NCBI GenBank assembly: GCA_964418365.1
Contig: CAYQLM010000032.1
Location: 1 to 28,419 of the forward strand
Length of the DNA stretch: 28,419 nucleotides
Direction of reading: 5' to 3'
DNA from: JBBDXS01 sp964418365
GTDB taxonomy: Bacteria > Chloroflexota > Dehalococcoidia > DSTF01 > RBG-16-68-14
Shown: piece after piece, positions 6,935 through 14,212 of the stretch
Layout of the letters: every line of letters begins with the position of its first letter
Numbering within the stretch: the first letter of the stretch is position 1
Notes under the pieces: generated by a model
Told to the model about the DNA's origin: nothing
Seen by the model: only the letters and a program-made list of their open reading frames with translations
Databases searched by the model: none
Made by a program: the position numbers and the translations under genes

Positions 6935-7641
6935 CGGTCAGGCCCCCCATCGAGATCCCTCGTAACTATTGATCGCAGGCGGGGTAGCCGGCAAGCGTGC
7001 GCAGGCGGCGCGCGCCGAGCGCTGAGCTTCGGCTGCACGGGCGGGCCGTAGTGCCGTAGCGCCACGAGCTCTTCCGGCGTGAGCGTGCAGCTAAAGATCA
7101 GCGCGACGATGTGCGCTTCGTCGATGATCGCCTCCCAGGCCTGGCCCGCGGTTTCCGGTCGCTGATCGACGAGGACGGCGGAGTACTGGCCGGACGGCTG
7201 GCCGGCGGCCGGCAGCGCATAGATGGCGTCGAGCCGCATCGCTGCCATGAGGTCGAGTGGTTCCTGGATCTCGGCTGGTGTGAGATAGCGGCCTTCGCAC
7301 TTGGAGAAGTAGAACGTCGCGGTCTGGGTCCCATCTGCCTCGTTGGTGGCGCAGACGGGCGCGGCGCTGGACGCCTGTGGGCTGCAGCCGATCGGCAGGT
7401 AGCCGATGTAGGGACGGATCACCTCCGCGTTGCCGGATTGCAGCGCAGTCGTGAGCGTTTCGACGACCTGCTTGTCGACGTGCGGCGTTGGCGCTGCGGT
7501 GGGCGTGGCGGCCGGGGCGTCGATCGATGTGGTCGCGGAGGTGGGCGTCGGCGCGGGAGCTTGCGAAGACGAGGCGGCGCAACCGGTGACGAGGAACGAC
7601 CCTCCGACCAGGAGGGTCGCGAGCACAAGGCTGCGGTACAC
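6931..7641 (-). CDS. Lipoprotein with four conserved cysteines, first of a tandem pair
   Basis: A 236-residue secreted protein with a signal peptide and the lipobox V-T-G-C ending at Cys21. A Pro/Thr/Ala-rich spacer at about 26-54 leads to a domain at about 55-197. Its cysteines at 86, 97, 115 and 185 align with those of the downstream paralogue and could form two disulfides. The last 36 residues are basic, have no counterpart in the paralogue and may be a run-on tail reaching the coupled start of the next gene. Only five bases separate this ATG from the relA stop, so it belongs to the relA transcript. The two copies share the layout throughout but differ at most positions, so the duplication is old. 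The function is unknown. Confidence 0.8.
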   Translation of the reverse strand: MYRSLVLATLLVGGSFLVTGCAASSSQAPAPTPTSATTSIDAPAATPTAAPTPHVDKQVVETLTTALQSGNAEVIRPYIGYLPIGCSPQASSAAPVCATNEADGTQTATFYFSKCEGRYLTPAEIQEPLDLMAAMRLDAIYALPAAGQPSGQYSAVLVDQRPETAGQAWEAIIDEAHIVALIFSCTLTPEELVALRHYGPPVQPKLSARRAPPAHACRLPRLRSIVTRDLDGGPDR

Positions 7642-7646
7642 GGGCG

Positions 7647-9848
7647 CTAGGATGCTCTTCGCGCCGGGTTGATCGTCCTCGCCACGCTCAGCACGCCGCG
7701 GACGGCTTCGAGCTTCATCAGGACGCGGCTGAGCTGGTCGACGCCGCGCGTCTCGAGCGTGAGCGCGATAAACGTCGTGCGGTCGTCGCGTTCCTGCGTG
7801 GTCACGGCGACCATGTTCACCTGCTCTTCGGCGATCACCGTGCTGATGTCGCGCAGCAGGCCGACACGATCGAACGCTTCGATCTGCACCGCGACGGGAT
7901 AGAGCTCCCCCGTCTGGCCCCAGGCGACATCGACGAGGCGCTGGCGCTCGTCTTCGTGGATCACGTTGAAGCAGTCGGTTCTGTGGACGGTGACGCCACG
8001 GCTGCGCGTCACATAGCCGATGATCTTGTCTCCGGGCACAGGGTTACAGCAGCGCGCGACCTGCGTGAGCAGGTCGCCCGTACCGAGCACCTGAATGCCG
8101 GTCGGCGAAATGGGCAGGCGCGCCGGCATGACCGGCGCGGGCAGGGGCTCCTCGGGCGCGAGATAGCGTTCGAGGCGCTGGGCGACCTGGTGGAGGCTGA
8201 CGCCTCCGAAGCCCAGCGCTGCGTAGAAGTCCTCGAGTGACTCGTAGCGCAGCTTCTTCAGCAACTCATCCTTGCACTGAGCGAGCGTGACGCCCATGCG
8301 GCGCAGCTCTTTCTCGAGCGCTTCTCGGCCCTTCTCGATGTTCTCTTCGCGCTGCTGTTTGCGGAACCACTGGCGGATTTTCTGCCGCGCGTGGCTGGTT
8401 TTGACGTACCCCAGGTTGCGGTTGAGCCAGTCGCGCGACGGGCCGCGCGAGCTGCGTCCGACGAGCACCTCGACGACGTCCCCGTTCTTCAGCGGCTCGT
8501 TCAGCGCGACGAGGCGGCCATTGACCTTCGCGCCGATGCAGTGGTAGCCGAGGTCGGTGTGGATGCGGAAGGCGAAGTCGATCGGCGTGGCATCGGCGAG
8601 CAGATCCTTGATCTCCCCCTTGGGTGTGAACACGAAGACCTGGTCCTGGAAGATGTCGGTCTTCACCGACTCGACGAAGTCCTCCGCGCGTGACACGTCA
8701 CGCTGCCACTCGAGGAGCTGGCGCAGCCATGACAGCCGCTCCTCGAAGTGCGCGTCGGGGCGGCCGCCCTCCTTGTAGCGCCAGTGCGCGGCGACGCCGT
8801 ACTCGGCGAGCTGGTGCATCTCGTGCGTGCGGATCTGGATCTCCAGCGGCCGCGCGCCTTCGCACATCACCGTCGTGTGCAACGACTGGTACACGCGGTC
8901 CTTGGGGTTGGCGATGTAGTCGTCGAACTGGCCCGGGATGGGCCGCCACAGGCCATGGACGATGCCGAGCACGGCATAGCAGTCGGACACTGTGTTGACC
9001 AACACGCGCAGCGCGAGCAGGTCGTAGATCTCGTTGAACGTCTTCCCCTGCTCGGCGTACTTCTGGATCTTGTTGTAGATGCTATAGAGATTTTTCGCGC
9101 GGCCCTGCACCTGCGCTTCGATGCCGTGCTTCTCGAACTCGGCGCGCAACATGCCGTCGATCTGGGCGATGTAGCGCTCACGAGTCGAACGCTTCGACGC
9201 GACGAGCTTGACCATCTCTTCGTAGCGCTCGGGCTTGAGGTACTTGAACGCAAGGGTCTCCAGCTCAGACTTGATCTGCGCGATCCCGAGGCGGCTCGCG
9301 AGGGGAGCGTAGATCTCCATCGTCTCCTGAGCGGTGCGGAGCTGTTTCGCGGGCTCCAGGTACTCCAGTGTGCGCATGTTGTGGAGGCGGTCGGCGAGCT
9401 TGATGATGACGACGCCGATGTCCTCTGCCATGGCGAGGAACATCTTGCGCAGGTTCTCGGCCTGCAGGTCGCCGTCGAAGGCGTCCGGGTCCGCGGAGCG
9501 CTTCGCGATCTGGTCGAGCTTCGTCGCGCCGTCGACCAGCTTTGCCACCTCTGCGCCGAAGCGCCGCTTCAGCTCGGCGTTCGGCACGCCGCAGTCCTCC
9601 TGGACGTCGTGCAGCAGCGCGCCCGCGATGGTGGCGGCGTCGAGCTGGAGCTCGGCCACGGTCATCGCGGCGTCCAGCGGGTGGATGATGTAGGGCTCGC
9701 CGGAGAGGCGCTTCTGGCCCTCGTGGCACTCCACGGCGAAGTGGTAGGCGTCCTCGACGAGGCGAAGCCGCTTCTGGGGCAGGTATGCCCCTGCGCGCTG
9801 GAGGAGCTGCTGGAGACCTTCCTCCTGGTCGATTCGGGCAACGGCCAT
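7647..9848 (-). CDS. relA: RelA/SpoT-family (p)ppGpp synthetase/hydrolase
   Basis: A 733-residue long RSH protein controlling the stringent response. The N-terminal HD hydrolase looks intact: His56, His80-Asp81, Glu84-Asp85, and Asp153 in K-L-A-D-R-L-H-N. The synthetase follows at about 230-360, with Asp276 and Glu336 in E-I-Q-I-R-T. Its charge motif is Q-F-D-D at 307-310, not the R-x-K-D usual in bifunctional Rel/SpoT. A TGS domain covers about 401-464. A C-C-N-P-V-P-G-D zinc-finger region and an ACT domain close the protein. ATG 9848 has no clear ribosome binding site, and a TATGAT box lies 14 bases upstream. relA leads an operon with two lipoproteins and diverges from hisS. Both activities are likely, but which dominates cannot be read from the sequence. 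Confidence 0.95.
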   Translation of the reverse strand: MAVARIDQEEGLQQLLQRAGAYLPQKRLRLVEDAYHFAVECHEGQKRLSGEPYIIHPLDAAMTVAELQLDAATIAGALLHDVQEDCGVPNAELKRRFGAEVAKLVDGATKLDQIAKRSADPDAFDGDLQAENLRKMFLAMAEDIGVVIIKLADRLHNMRTLEYLEPAKQLRTAQETMEIYAPLASRLGIAQIKSELETLAFKYLKPERYEEMVKLVASKRSTRERYIAQIDGMLRAEFEKHGIEAQVQGRAKNLYSIYNKIQKYAEQGKTFNEIYDLLALRVLVNTVSDCYAVLGIVHGLWRPIPGQFDDYIANPKDRVYQSLHTTVMCEGARPLEIQIRTHEMHQLAEYGVAAHWRYKEGGRPDAHFEERLSWLRQLLEWQRDVSRAEDFVESVKTDIFQDQVFVFTPKGEIKDLLADATPIDFAFRIHTDLGYHCIGAKVNGRLVALNEPLKNGDVVEVLVGRSSRGPSRDWLNRNLGYVKTSHARQKIRQWFRKQQREENIEKGREALEKELRRMGVTLAQCKDELLKKLRYESLEDFYAALGFGGVSLHQVAQRLERYLAPEEPLPAPVMPARLPISPTGIQVLGTGDLLTQVARCCNPVPGDKIIGYVTRSRGVTVHRTDCFNVIHEDERQRLVDVAWGQTGELYPVAVQIEAFDRVGLLRDISTVIAEEQVNMVAVTTQERDDRTTFIALTLETRGVDQLSRVLMKLEAVRGVLSVARTINPARRAS

Positions 9849-9862
9849 CGCGATTCCACTCT

Positions 9863-9868
9863 ATCATA
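9863..9868 (-). promoter_or_regulatory. Putative -10 box of relA
   Basis: On the minus strand TATGAT is 14 bases before the relA ATG with no Shine-Dalgarno sequence between. The predicted start point leaves a leader of only about seven bases. No good -35 box was found. Confidence 0.4.
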
Positions 9869-9912
9869 GGCAGGCTGGCGTTTGCCGATGGCGTCCGGAA
9901 GAGCGCCTTCGC

Positions 9913-9918
9913 TATGCT
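9913..9918 (+). promoter_or_regulatory. Putative -10 box of hisS
   Basis: TATGCT ends 8 bases before the preferred ATG at 9927, so transcription would begin at or next to the start codon. No Shine-Dalgarno sequence and no good -35 box were seen. Confidence 0.35.
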
Positions 9919-9926
9919 GCCTCGCG

Positions 9927-11201
9927 ATGGCCACCGACGAATCTAAGCCCGTTCGCTTTCAGGCACCGCGCGGCACGAACGACGTGCTGCCGGAAGACGA
10001 GCGGTATTGGCGCTTCGTCCGGAGCACGGGCGAACGCGTTGCGGGGCTGTTCGGCTACCGCGCCATCGAAACGCCGATGTTCGAAGACGCGCGCATCTGG
10101 CTGCGCACGGGCGAGGGCACGGAGGTTGTCGAGAAGGAGATGTACGTCTTCGAGGACCGCGGCGGCGACCGGCTGGCGCTGCGGCCGGAGACCACGGCGG
10201 CCGTCTGCCGCGCGTACATCGAGCACGGCATGTCGAGCTGGCCGCAGCCCGTCCGGCTCTTCTACTTTGCCCAGAAGTTCCGCTACGACAGGCCGCAGGC
10301 AGGGCGCTATCGCCAGCACACGGAGTTCGGCGTGGAGGCGATAGGCGACGGCGACGCGCTGGTGGACGCGGAGGCGATCGACCTGCTGTCGACCTTCTAC
10401 CAGGCGCTTGGCTTGGGCGGCCTGACGATGCAGCTGAACAGCATCGGCGATGCGACCTGCCGGCCGGCCTACATCGAAGCGCTGCGCGCGTACTACCGGC
10501 CGTTGCTCGACACGGTCTGTGCGGACTGCCGGATGCGCTACGAGAAGAACCCGCTCCGGCTGCTCGACTGCAAGCAGCCGGAGTGCCAGGGAGCGATCGC
10601 GGGCGCGCCTGTCATCTCGGAGCGTCTCTGCGAAGACTGCGCGGCGCACTTCGCCGGCCTGCGTTCGTACCTCGACACGCTGGAGGTGCCGTATGAGATC
10701 AATCCGCGGCTGGTGCGCGGCCTTGACTACTACACGCGCACCGTGTTCGAGTTTCACCCGCCGGAGGAGGGAGCGCAGTCCGCCGTCGGTGGAGGAGGGC
10801 GCTACGACGGCCTGATCGAGCTGCTCGGCGGCCGAGCGACGCCGGGCATCGGCTTCGGCTCCGGCATCGAGCGGCTGATCATCAACATGAAGCGCCAGAA
10901 CGCCGCCGTCCCGCCGGTCGACCCGCCGCGCGTGTACGTGGCGCACATGTCGGAGGCGGCGCGACAGGCGGCGCTGCGCCTGGCACACCGGCTGCGCGCG
11001 AGCGGGATCTCCGCCGTCGTCGGCTCTGGGCGCAGCCTGAAGTCTCAGCTCCGCCACGCTGACGCGCTCAGCGCGCGCTACGTCGCGATCTTGGGCGAAC
11101 AAGAGCTCGCGCGGGGAGAGGTGACGCTGCGCGACATGCGCGACAGCCAGCAGCAAACGGTGGCCGAGAGCCACGTGGCGCAGGCGGTAGGGGACTCGTA
11201 G
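9927..11201 (+). CDS. hisS: Histidine--tRNA ligase
   Basis: A 424-residue class II aminoacyl-tRNA synthetase that charges tRNA-His. The N-terminal P-R-G-T-N-D signature is at residues 14-19. Class II motif 2 is the F-R-Y-D-R-P-Q-A-G-R-Y-R-Q segment at 118-130. The histidine-specific R-G-L-D-Y-Y-T-R lies at 264-271, a G-G-G-R-Y-D-G near 289-295 follows, and an anticodon-binding domain makes up the last 90 residues. Starting at ATG 9927 gives a protein that opens a few residues before the conserved core. ATG 9882 in the same frame would add 15 unconserved residues and is less likely. The stop codon TAG lies inside a palindrome shared with the convergent acyP. Length and motifs are normal. Confidence 0.95.
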   Translation: MATDESKPVRFQAPRGTNDVLPEDERYWRFVRSTGERVAGLFGYRAIETPMFEDARIWLRTGEGTEVVEKEMYVFEDRGGDRLALRPETTAAVCRAYIEHGMSSWPQPVRLFYFAQKFRYDRPQAGRYRQHTEFGVEAIGDGDALVDAEAIDLLSTFYQALGLGGLTMQLNSIGDATCRPAYIEALRAYYRPLLDTVCADCRMRYEKNPLRLLDCKQPECQGAIAGAPVISERLCEDCAAHFAGLRSYLDTLEVPYEINPRLVRGLDYYTRTVFEFHPPEEGAQSAVGGGGRYDGLIELLGGRATPGIGFGSGIERLIINMKRQNAAVPPVDPPRVYVAHMSEAARQAALRLAHRLRASGISAVVGSGRSLKSQLRHADALSARYVAILGEQELARGEVTLRDMRDSQQQTVAESHVAQAVGDS

Positions 11202-11225
11202 GGGGCGGTTCGCGAACCGCCCTAC
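11198..11225. repeat. Perfect palindrome with GTAG ends between hisS and acyP, likely bidirectional terminator
   Basis: The core at 11203-11222 is a perfect 20-base palindrome (GGGCGGTTCG and its reverse complement). It is extended by GTAGG on the left and TAC on the right. The left GTAG contains the hisS stop codon (11199-11201) and the right end, read on the minus strand, contains the acyP stop codon (11222-11224). The RNA would form a ten-base-pair hairpin on either transcript. There is no U-tract, so efficient intrinsic termination is uncertain. Similar GTAGGG-ended sequences occur elsewhere in the window. Confidence 0.85.
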
Positions 11226-11497
11226 CCACGCAGCTCGAACCAATCGTATCCGTCCAATTCGTCCGACCAGGTCGCATCAAGCGCCTCGACGCGAGCGCCT
11301 GATGGCCCGGTGCGGAGCGCCTGCTCGAGCTGGCGCAGCGCGTCCTCCGGCCCCTCCGCGACGACCTCCACCGTCGAGCCGTCGTCGCCGTTGCGCACCC
11401 AGCCCGTGAGACCCAGCCGCCGCGCCTCTTCGATCGCGAAATAGCGGAAGCCCACCATCTGCACCCTCCCGCGAACGACAGCGTGGAGGCGGCGCAT
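11222..11497 (-). CDS. acyP: Acylphosphatase
   Basis: A 91-residue cytoplasmic enzyme that hydrolyses acyl phosphates such as 1,3-bisphosphoglycerate or carbamoyl phosphate. The phosphate-binding loop G-R-V-Q-M-V-G-F-R-Y-F starts at residue 10, with catalytic Arg18. Methionine takes the place of the glycine usual after V-Q. The catalytic asparagine is in G-W-V-R-N at about 35-39. The closing D-x-F-E-type strand is present as Y-D-W-F-E. ATG 11497 is chosen because the full domain begins there and the open frame upstream belongs to other genes. It starts two bases after the stop of the small membrane protein gene and is the last gene of the minus-strand operon. Its stop codon is provided by the palindrome at 11198-11225. 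Confidence 0.92.
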   Translation of the reverse strand: MRRLHAVVRGRVQMVGFRYFAIEEARRLGLTGWVRNGDDGSTVEVVAEGPEDALRQLEQALRTGPSGARVEALDATWSDELDGYDWFELRG

Positions 11498-11499
11498 GC

Positions 11500-11685
11500 T
11501 CAATCCACGACTACGTGAATGACCTCGGATAATCCTACGATGGAAAGGAGGACGAAAAGGACGATTGACAGTACAACGATCACAATAGCACCACGGATGA
11601 GGCCGCGTACTACACGTCTGCCCGGACGGGTTCGATCCGTCAATGCAGAACGTGCCTGCCATTCACCGAAGTAGTTCCAATTCAC
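11500..11685 (-). CDS. Small single-pass membrane protein, 61 residues
   Basis: An open frame from GTG 11685 to TGA 11500-11502. The GTG overlaps the aroB stop as GTGA, and acyP begins two bases after its end, so it fills the gap between the two genes exactly. The product has a polar N-terminus, a run of arginines at about 18-31, and a clear transmembrane helix at about 33-52 made almost wholly of Ile, Val and Leu. A short tail follows. The arginine cluster predicts an N-in orientation. I recognise no family. Operon position and the clean hydrophobic design argue that it is real. It may be a membrane regulator or subunit, but that is speculation. Confidence 0.68.
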   Translation of the reverse strand: MNWNYFGEWQARSALTDRTRPGRRVVRGLIRGAIVIVVLSIVLFVLLSIVGLSEVIHVVVD

Positions 11686-13367
11686 GACAGCACCTCCTGC
11701 ACTACCTCGCGCACGAGCTCCGGCGGCACGTCGGAGCGCAGCACCGGCCGTCCGATGTCCTCGAGCAGCACCCAGCGCACACTGCCCTCCGCCACCTTCT
11801 TGTCGAGCGCGATGGCATCGAGCACGCGCTGCGGATCGATGCCCTTCGGCGCGCGCGTAGGCAGACCGTAGCGCTCGAGGACAGCCCGCTGCCGCTCGAT
11901 GACGTGCTGGGGCGTTACGCCCATGCGCCAGCCGATCTCGGCGGCGGTGGTCATGCCGATCGCGTCGGCGGCGCCGTGGAGCACCTGGGCGTAGCCTCCC
12001 GCGGCCTCGATCGCGTGGCCGACGGTGTGGCCGTAGTTTAGGATCGCGCGCAGGCCGGTGTCGCGTTCGTCCTCCGAGACGACCGCGGCCTTGATCGCGA
12101 CGTTGCGCCGGACGATATCGACCGTGACGGCGGGCTCGAGGTGGAGCAGATCGTCCGCGCGCGCTTCCATGTCGTCGAGGAGCTGCGGATCGCGGATGAG
12201 CGCGTGCTTGATCGCCTCCGCGCATCCTTCGGCGAGCATGCGGCGTGGCAGCGACTTGAGCAGCGACACGTCTTCCACGACGAGCCGCGGCTGGTAATAC
12301 GCGCCGATCAGGTTCTTACCGCTGGGGTGATCGACGGCGACCTTACCGCCGATCGATGCGTCCACCATCGCGAGGAACGACGTTGGCGCCTGGACGAACG
12401 GCAGCCCGCGGAGGTATGTCGCGGCGACGAAGCCCGCGAGATCGCCCACGACGCCGCCGCCGAGCGCGACGACGGCGTGACCGCGCTCGGCGCGTTTGGA
12501 GACCAGCCAGTCGTAGACCCTGGCGGTGACATCGAGGTTCTTGCTTGATTCGCCCGCCGGGATCGCGAAGGCGTCGGCCGCGAACCCTGCCTCTCGAAGT
12601 GAGAGCAGCGCGCGGTCGCCGTGGCGCGGCAGTACTTCGCTATCGCTCACGATCCACGCCGCGCCGGCGAGGCCCTGCTCGCGCAGAAGCTCGCCCAGCC
12701 GGTCGAGCGCGCCCCAACCGACGTGAACCGGATAGCGCCGCGATGGCGCATTCACCCACACAGGCTCCTCCGCACCGGCGCCGTCGCGCTCTTCCGGCAG
12801 CAGCAGGCGTTCGGGGTGCTGCGCGAACCAGGGGTCGGACGCGCGAACGGCTGCGACGACCTCGTCCGCGACCTGCTGCGGCGTCTTGCTTTCGGTATCG
12901 ATCACAATGTCGGCAAGCGCGTAGTACTTCTGCCTGCGCGACTTGAGCTCCACGATCTTCGCCAGCGGGTCGCTGCCGGCGAGCAGCGGGCGTTCTTCGA
13001 CGGGCACGTCCCCGCCGCGCAGGCGCGCCATGATCGTTTCCGGCCGCGCCTCGAGGCAGACGACGAGTCCCGCTACGGCCATCGCGCGCCGGTTCTCGAT
13101 CGATCTCACGGCGCCGCCGCCCACCGCGATGACCGCGTTCGATTCCTTCGCCGCGTGCTCGATGGCCTTCCGTTCGAGGTGGCGGAAGTCGGCCTCGCCC
13201 TCCAGCTCGAAGATCGACGTGATCGATCGGCCCGCTTCTTCTCTGATCAGCTTGTCGGTGTCCAGCGCGCGCCAGCCGAGCGCCTGCGCGACCAGCGGAT
13301 CGACGGCGGACTTGCCGGTACCCGAGAAGCCGGTCAGGAAAAGACGCGGGGGAGGGGCGCTAGCCAT
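11682..13367 (-). CDS. aroKB: Fused shikimate kinase and 3-dehydroquinate synthase
   Basis: A 561-residue fusion of two shikimate-pathway enzymes. Residues 1-175 are shikimate kinase: the P-loop G-F-S-G-T-G-K-S at 13-20, D-T-D at 36-38, Arg62, G-G-G at 83-85, and the lid arginine 127 in E-R-P-L-L. A linker runs to about 205. The rest is 3-dehydroquinate synthase, with S-S-K-N at 274-277 and the NAD motif G-G-G-V-V-G-D at 303-309. The zinc ligands Glu384, His447 and His464 and the catalytic Lys387 are present. The usual H-G-E-A-V after the last ligand is H-G-A-A-D here. ATG 13367 begins at the kinase domain and overlaps the GNAT gene end by 8 bases. The enzyme makes dehydroquinate from DAHP and phosphorylates shikimate. 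Similar fusions are known in other bacteria. Confidence 0.95.
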   Translation of the reverse strand: MASAPPPRLFLTGFSGTGKSAVDPLVAQALGWRALDTDKLIREEAGRSITSIFELEGEADFRHLERKAIEHAAKESNAVIAVGGGAVRSIENRRAMAVAGLVVCLEARPETIMARLRGGDVPVEERPLLAGSDPLAKIVELKSRRQKYYALADIVIDTESKTPQQVADEVVAAVRASDPWFAQHPERLLLPEERDGAGAEEPVWVNAPSRRYPVHVGWGALDRLGELLREQGLAGAAWIVSDSEVLPRHGDRALLSLREAGFAADAFAIPAGESSKNLDVTARVYDWLVSKRAERGHAVVALGGGVVGDLAGFVAATYLRGLPFVQAPTSFLAMVDASIGGKVAVDHPSGKNLIGAYYQPRLVVEDVSLLKSLPRRMLAEGCAEAIKHALIRDPQLLDDMEARADDLLHLEPAVTVDIVRRNVAIKAAVVSEDERDTGLRAILNYGHTVGHAIEAAGGYAQVLHGAADAIGMTTAAEIGWRMGVTPQHVIERQRAVLERYGLPTRAPKGIDPQRVLDAIALDKKVAEGSVRWVLLEDIGRPVLRSDVPPELVREVVQEVLS

Positions 13368-13842
13368 GCGACGTTGTGACCTTCGTGTAGGTTTCGGGGT
13401 AGGAGAGCTCCATCCAGCGCGACGGATCTTCGAGCGGGACGAAGCCGAACTGCGCATAGAGCCCGTGCGCGTCGCGCGTGCCCAGCATCCAGCGGCGCAG
13501 CGCCTGTAGCTGCGGGTGCGCGAGCAGCGCCTCCATCAGCAGCTTGGAGACGCCGCGCCCGCGATGCGCCTCGTCGACGTAGACGTCGGCGAGGTAAGCG
13601 AACGTCGCGTAGTCGGTGATCGCGCGCGCAAAGCCGACCTGCCGCCCGTCGCAGTACACGCCGAACGGCAGCGAGTTCGCGACGGCCGTCTCCAGGCGCT
13701 CGCGCGAGATGCCCGCCGCCCAGTAGCTCTTCTTCGCGAGGAAAGCATGCACTGCGTCGAGATCAAGCAGCGAGCGGTCGGTGCTCACCACGTAGCCGTC
13801 CCGGCGCACCTCGTAAGGTGGCGCATCAGTATGTTTGGACAT
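13360..13842 (-). CDS. GNAT family N-acetyltransferase
   Basis: A 160-residue cytoplasmic acetyl-CoA-dependent acetyltransferase. The acetyl-CoA pyrophosphate-binding loop is R-G-R-G-V-S at residues 94-99, preceded by the strand L-A-D-V-Y-V-D at 84-90. The C-terminal L-Y-A-Q-F-G-F segment is the usual last motif. ATG 13842 is chosen because the protein begins shortly before the domain and upstream codons overlap the PIN gene further. The start overlaps the PIN gene end by 17 bases, and the stop overlaps the aroKB start by 8 bases. It therefore sits inside the operon with coupled translation. The acceptor substrate is not predictable. It resembles general small-molecule or protein acetylases more than the GNAT toxins paired with ribbon-helix-helix antitoxins. 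Confidence 0.88.
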   Translation of the reverse strand: MSKHTDAPPYEVRRDGYVVSTDRSLLDLDAVHAFLAKKSYWAAGISRERLETAVANSLPFGVYCDGRQVGFARAITDYATFAYLADVYVDEAHRGRGVSKLLMEALLAHPQLQALRRWMLGTRDAHGLYAQFGFVPLEDPSRWMELSYPETYTKVTTSHG

Positions 13843-14212
13843 CGGTGTAGAAGCGTTTGAAATCGCGCACGTTGCGTGTGTAGATCGGCTCGCCGCGCCC
13901 AGCGGCGGTGGCGGCGATGAAGGCGTCGCGTACGATGGCCTCGCTAACACTGAGACTCAGGCCACGGAGCCAGAGAGCCGCAGTCTCCGCTTCGACGGTT
14001 GTGAGTGGCACTTCTTCCACGGCTGCAAGCATGGCCCGATACTCTATATCTTCGCGCCTGCTTAGCTCTCCAACCCACAATTCGAATATCGTGACTACGG
14101 AAACCGATGCGGTTAGTCTGCGCTCCCTGATCTGGAGCCAGAGAGAGCGTGCTGCAACATCGCCACGGTGATAGTCAATGAAGAACGTGGTATCAAGCAG
14201 AGCGTCTGCCAC
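13826..14212 (-). CDS. PIN-domain ribonuclease, VapC-like toxin
   Basis: A 128-residue single PIN domain. The acidic active-site residues are Asp7 in L-L-D-T-T, Glu44 in F-E-L, Asp96 in V-R-D-A-F, and Asp117 or Asn114 in T-R-N-V-R-D-F. These match the layout of VapC endoribonucleases, which cut tRNA or rRNA when freed from their antitoxin. The start is GTG 14212, overlapping the preceding small gene by 20 bases, the usual antitoxin-toxin arrangement. Its stop overlaps the GNAT gene. It lies between aroC and aroKB in a housekeeping operon, which is an unusual place for a toxin. All four acidic positions are present, so it should be active. Confidence 0.85.
   Translation of the reverse strand: MADALLDTTFFIDYHRGDVAARSLWLQIRERRLTASVSVVTIFELWVGELSRREDIEYRAMLAAVEEVPLTTVEAETAALWLRGLSLSVSEAIVRDAFIAATAAGRGEPIYTRNVRDFKRFYTDVQTY

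Noticed and set aside
8748..9869. Plus-strand open frame opposite relA
   Set aside because: It is antisense to a complete RelA/SpoT enzyme and has no recognisable motif.
9912..11243. Long minus-strand open frame opposite hisS
   Set aside because: hisS has all class II synthetase motifs. The antisense frame has none and has the composition of a shadow.
11498..11662. Extended acylphosphatase with a cysteine-rich N-terminus
   Set aside because: The extension is out of frame with, but overlaps, the well-supported 61-residue membrane protein gene, and acylphosphatases begin at the position chosen.
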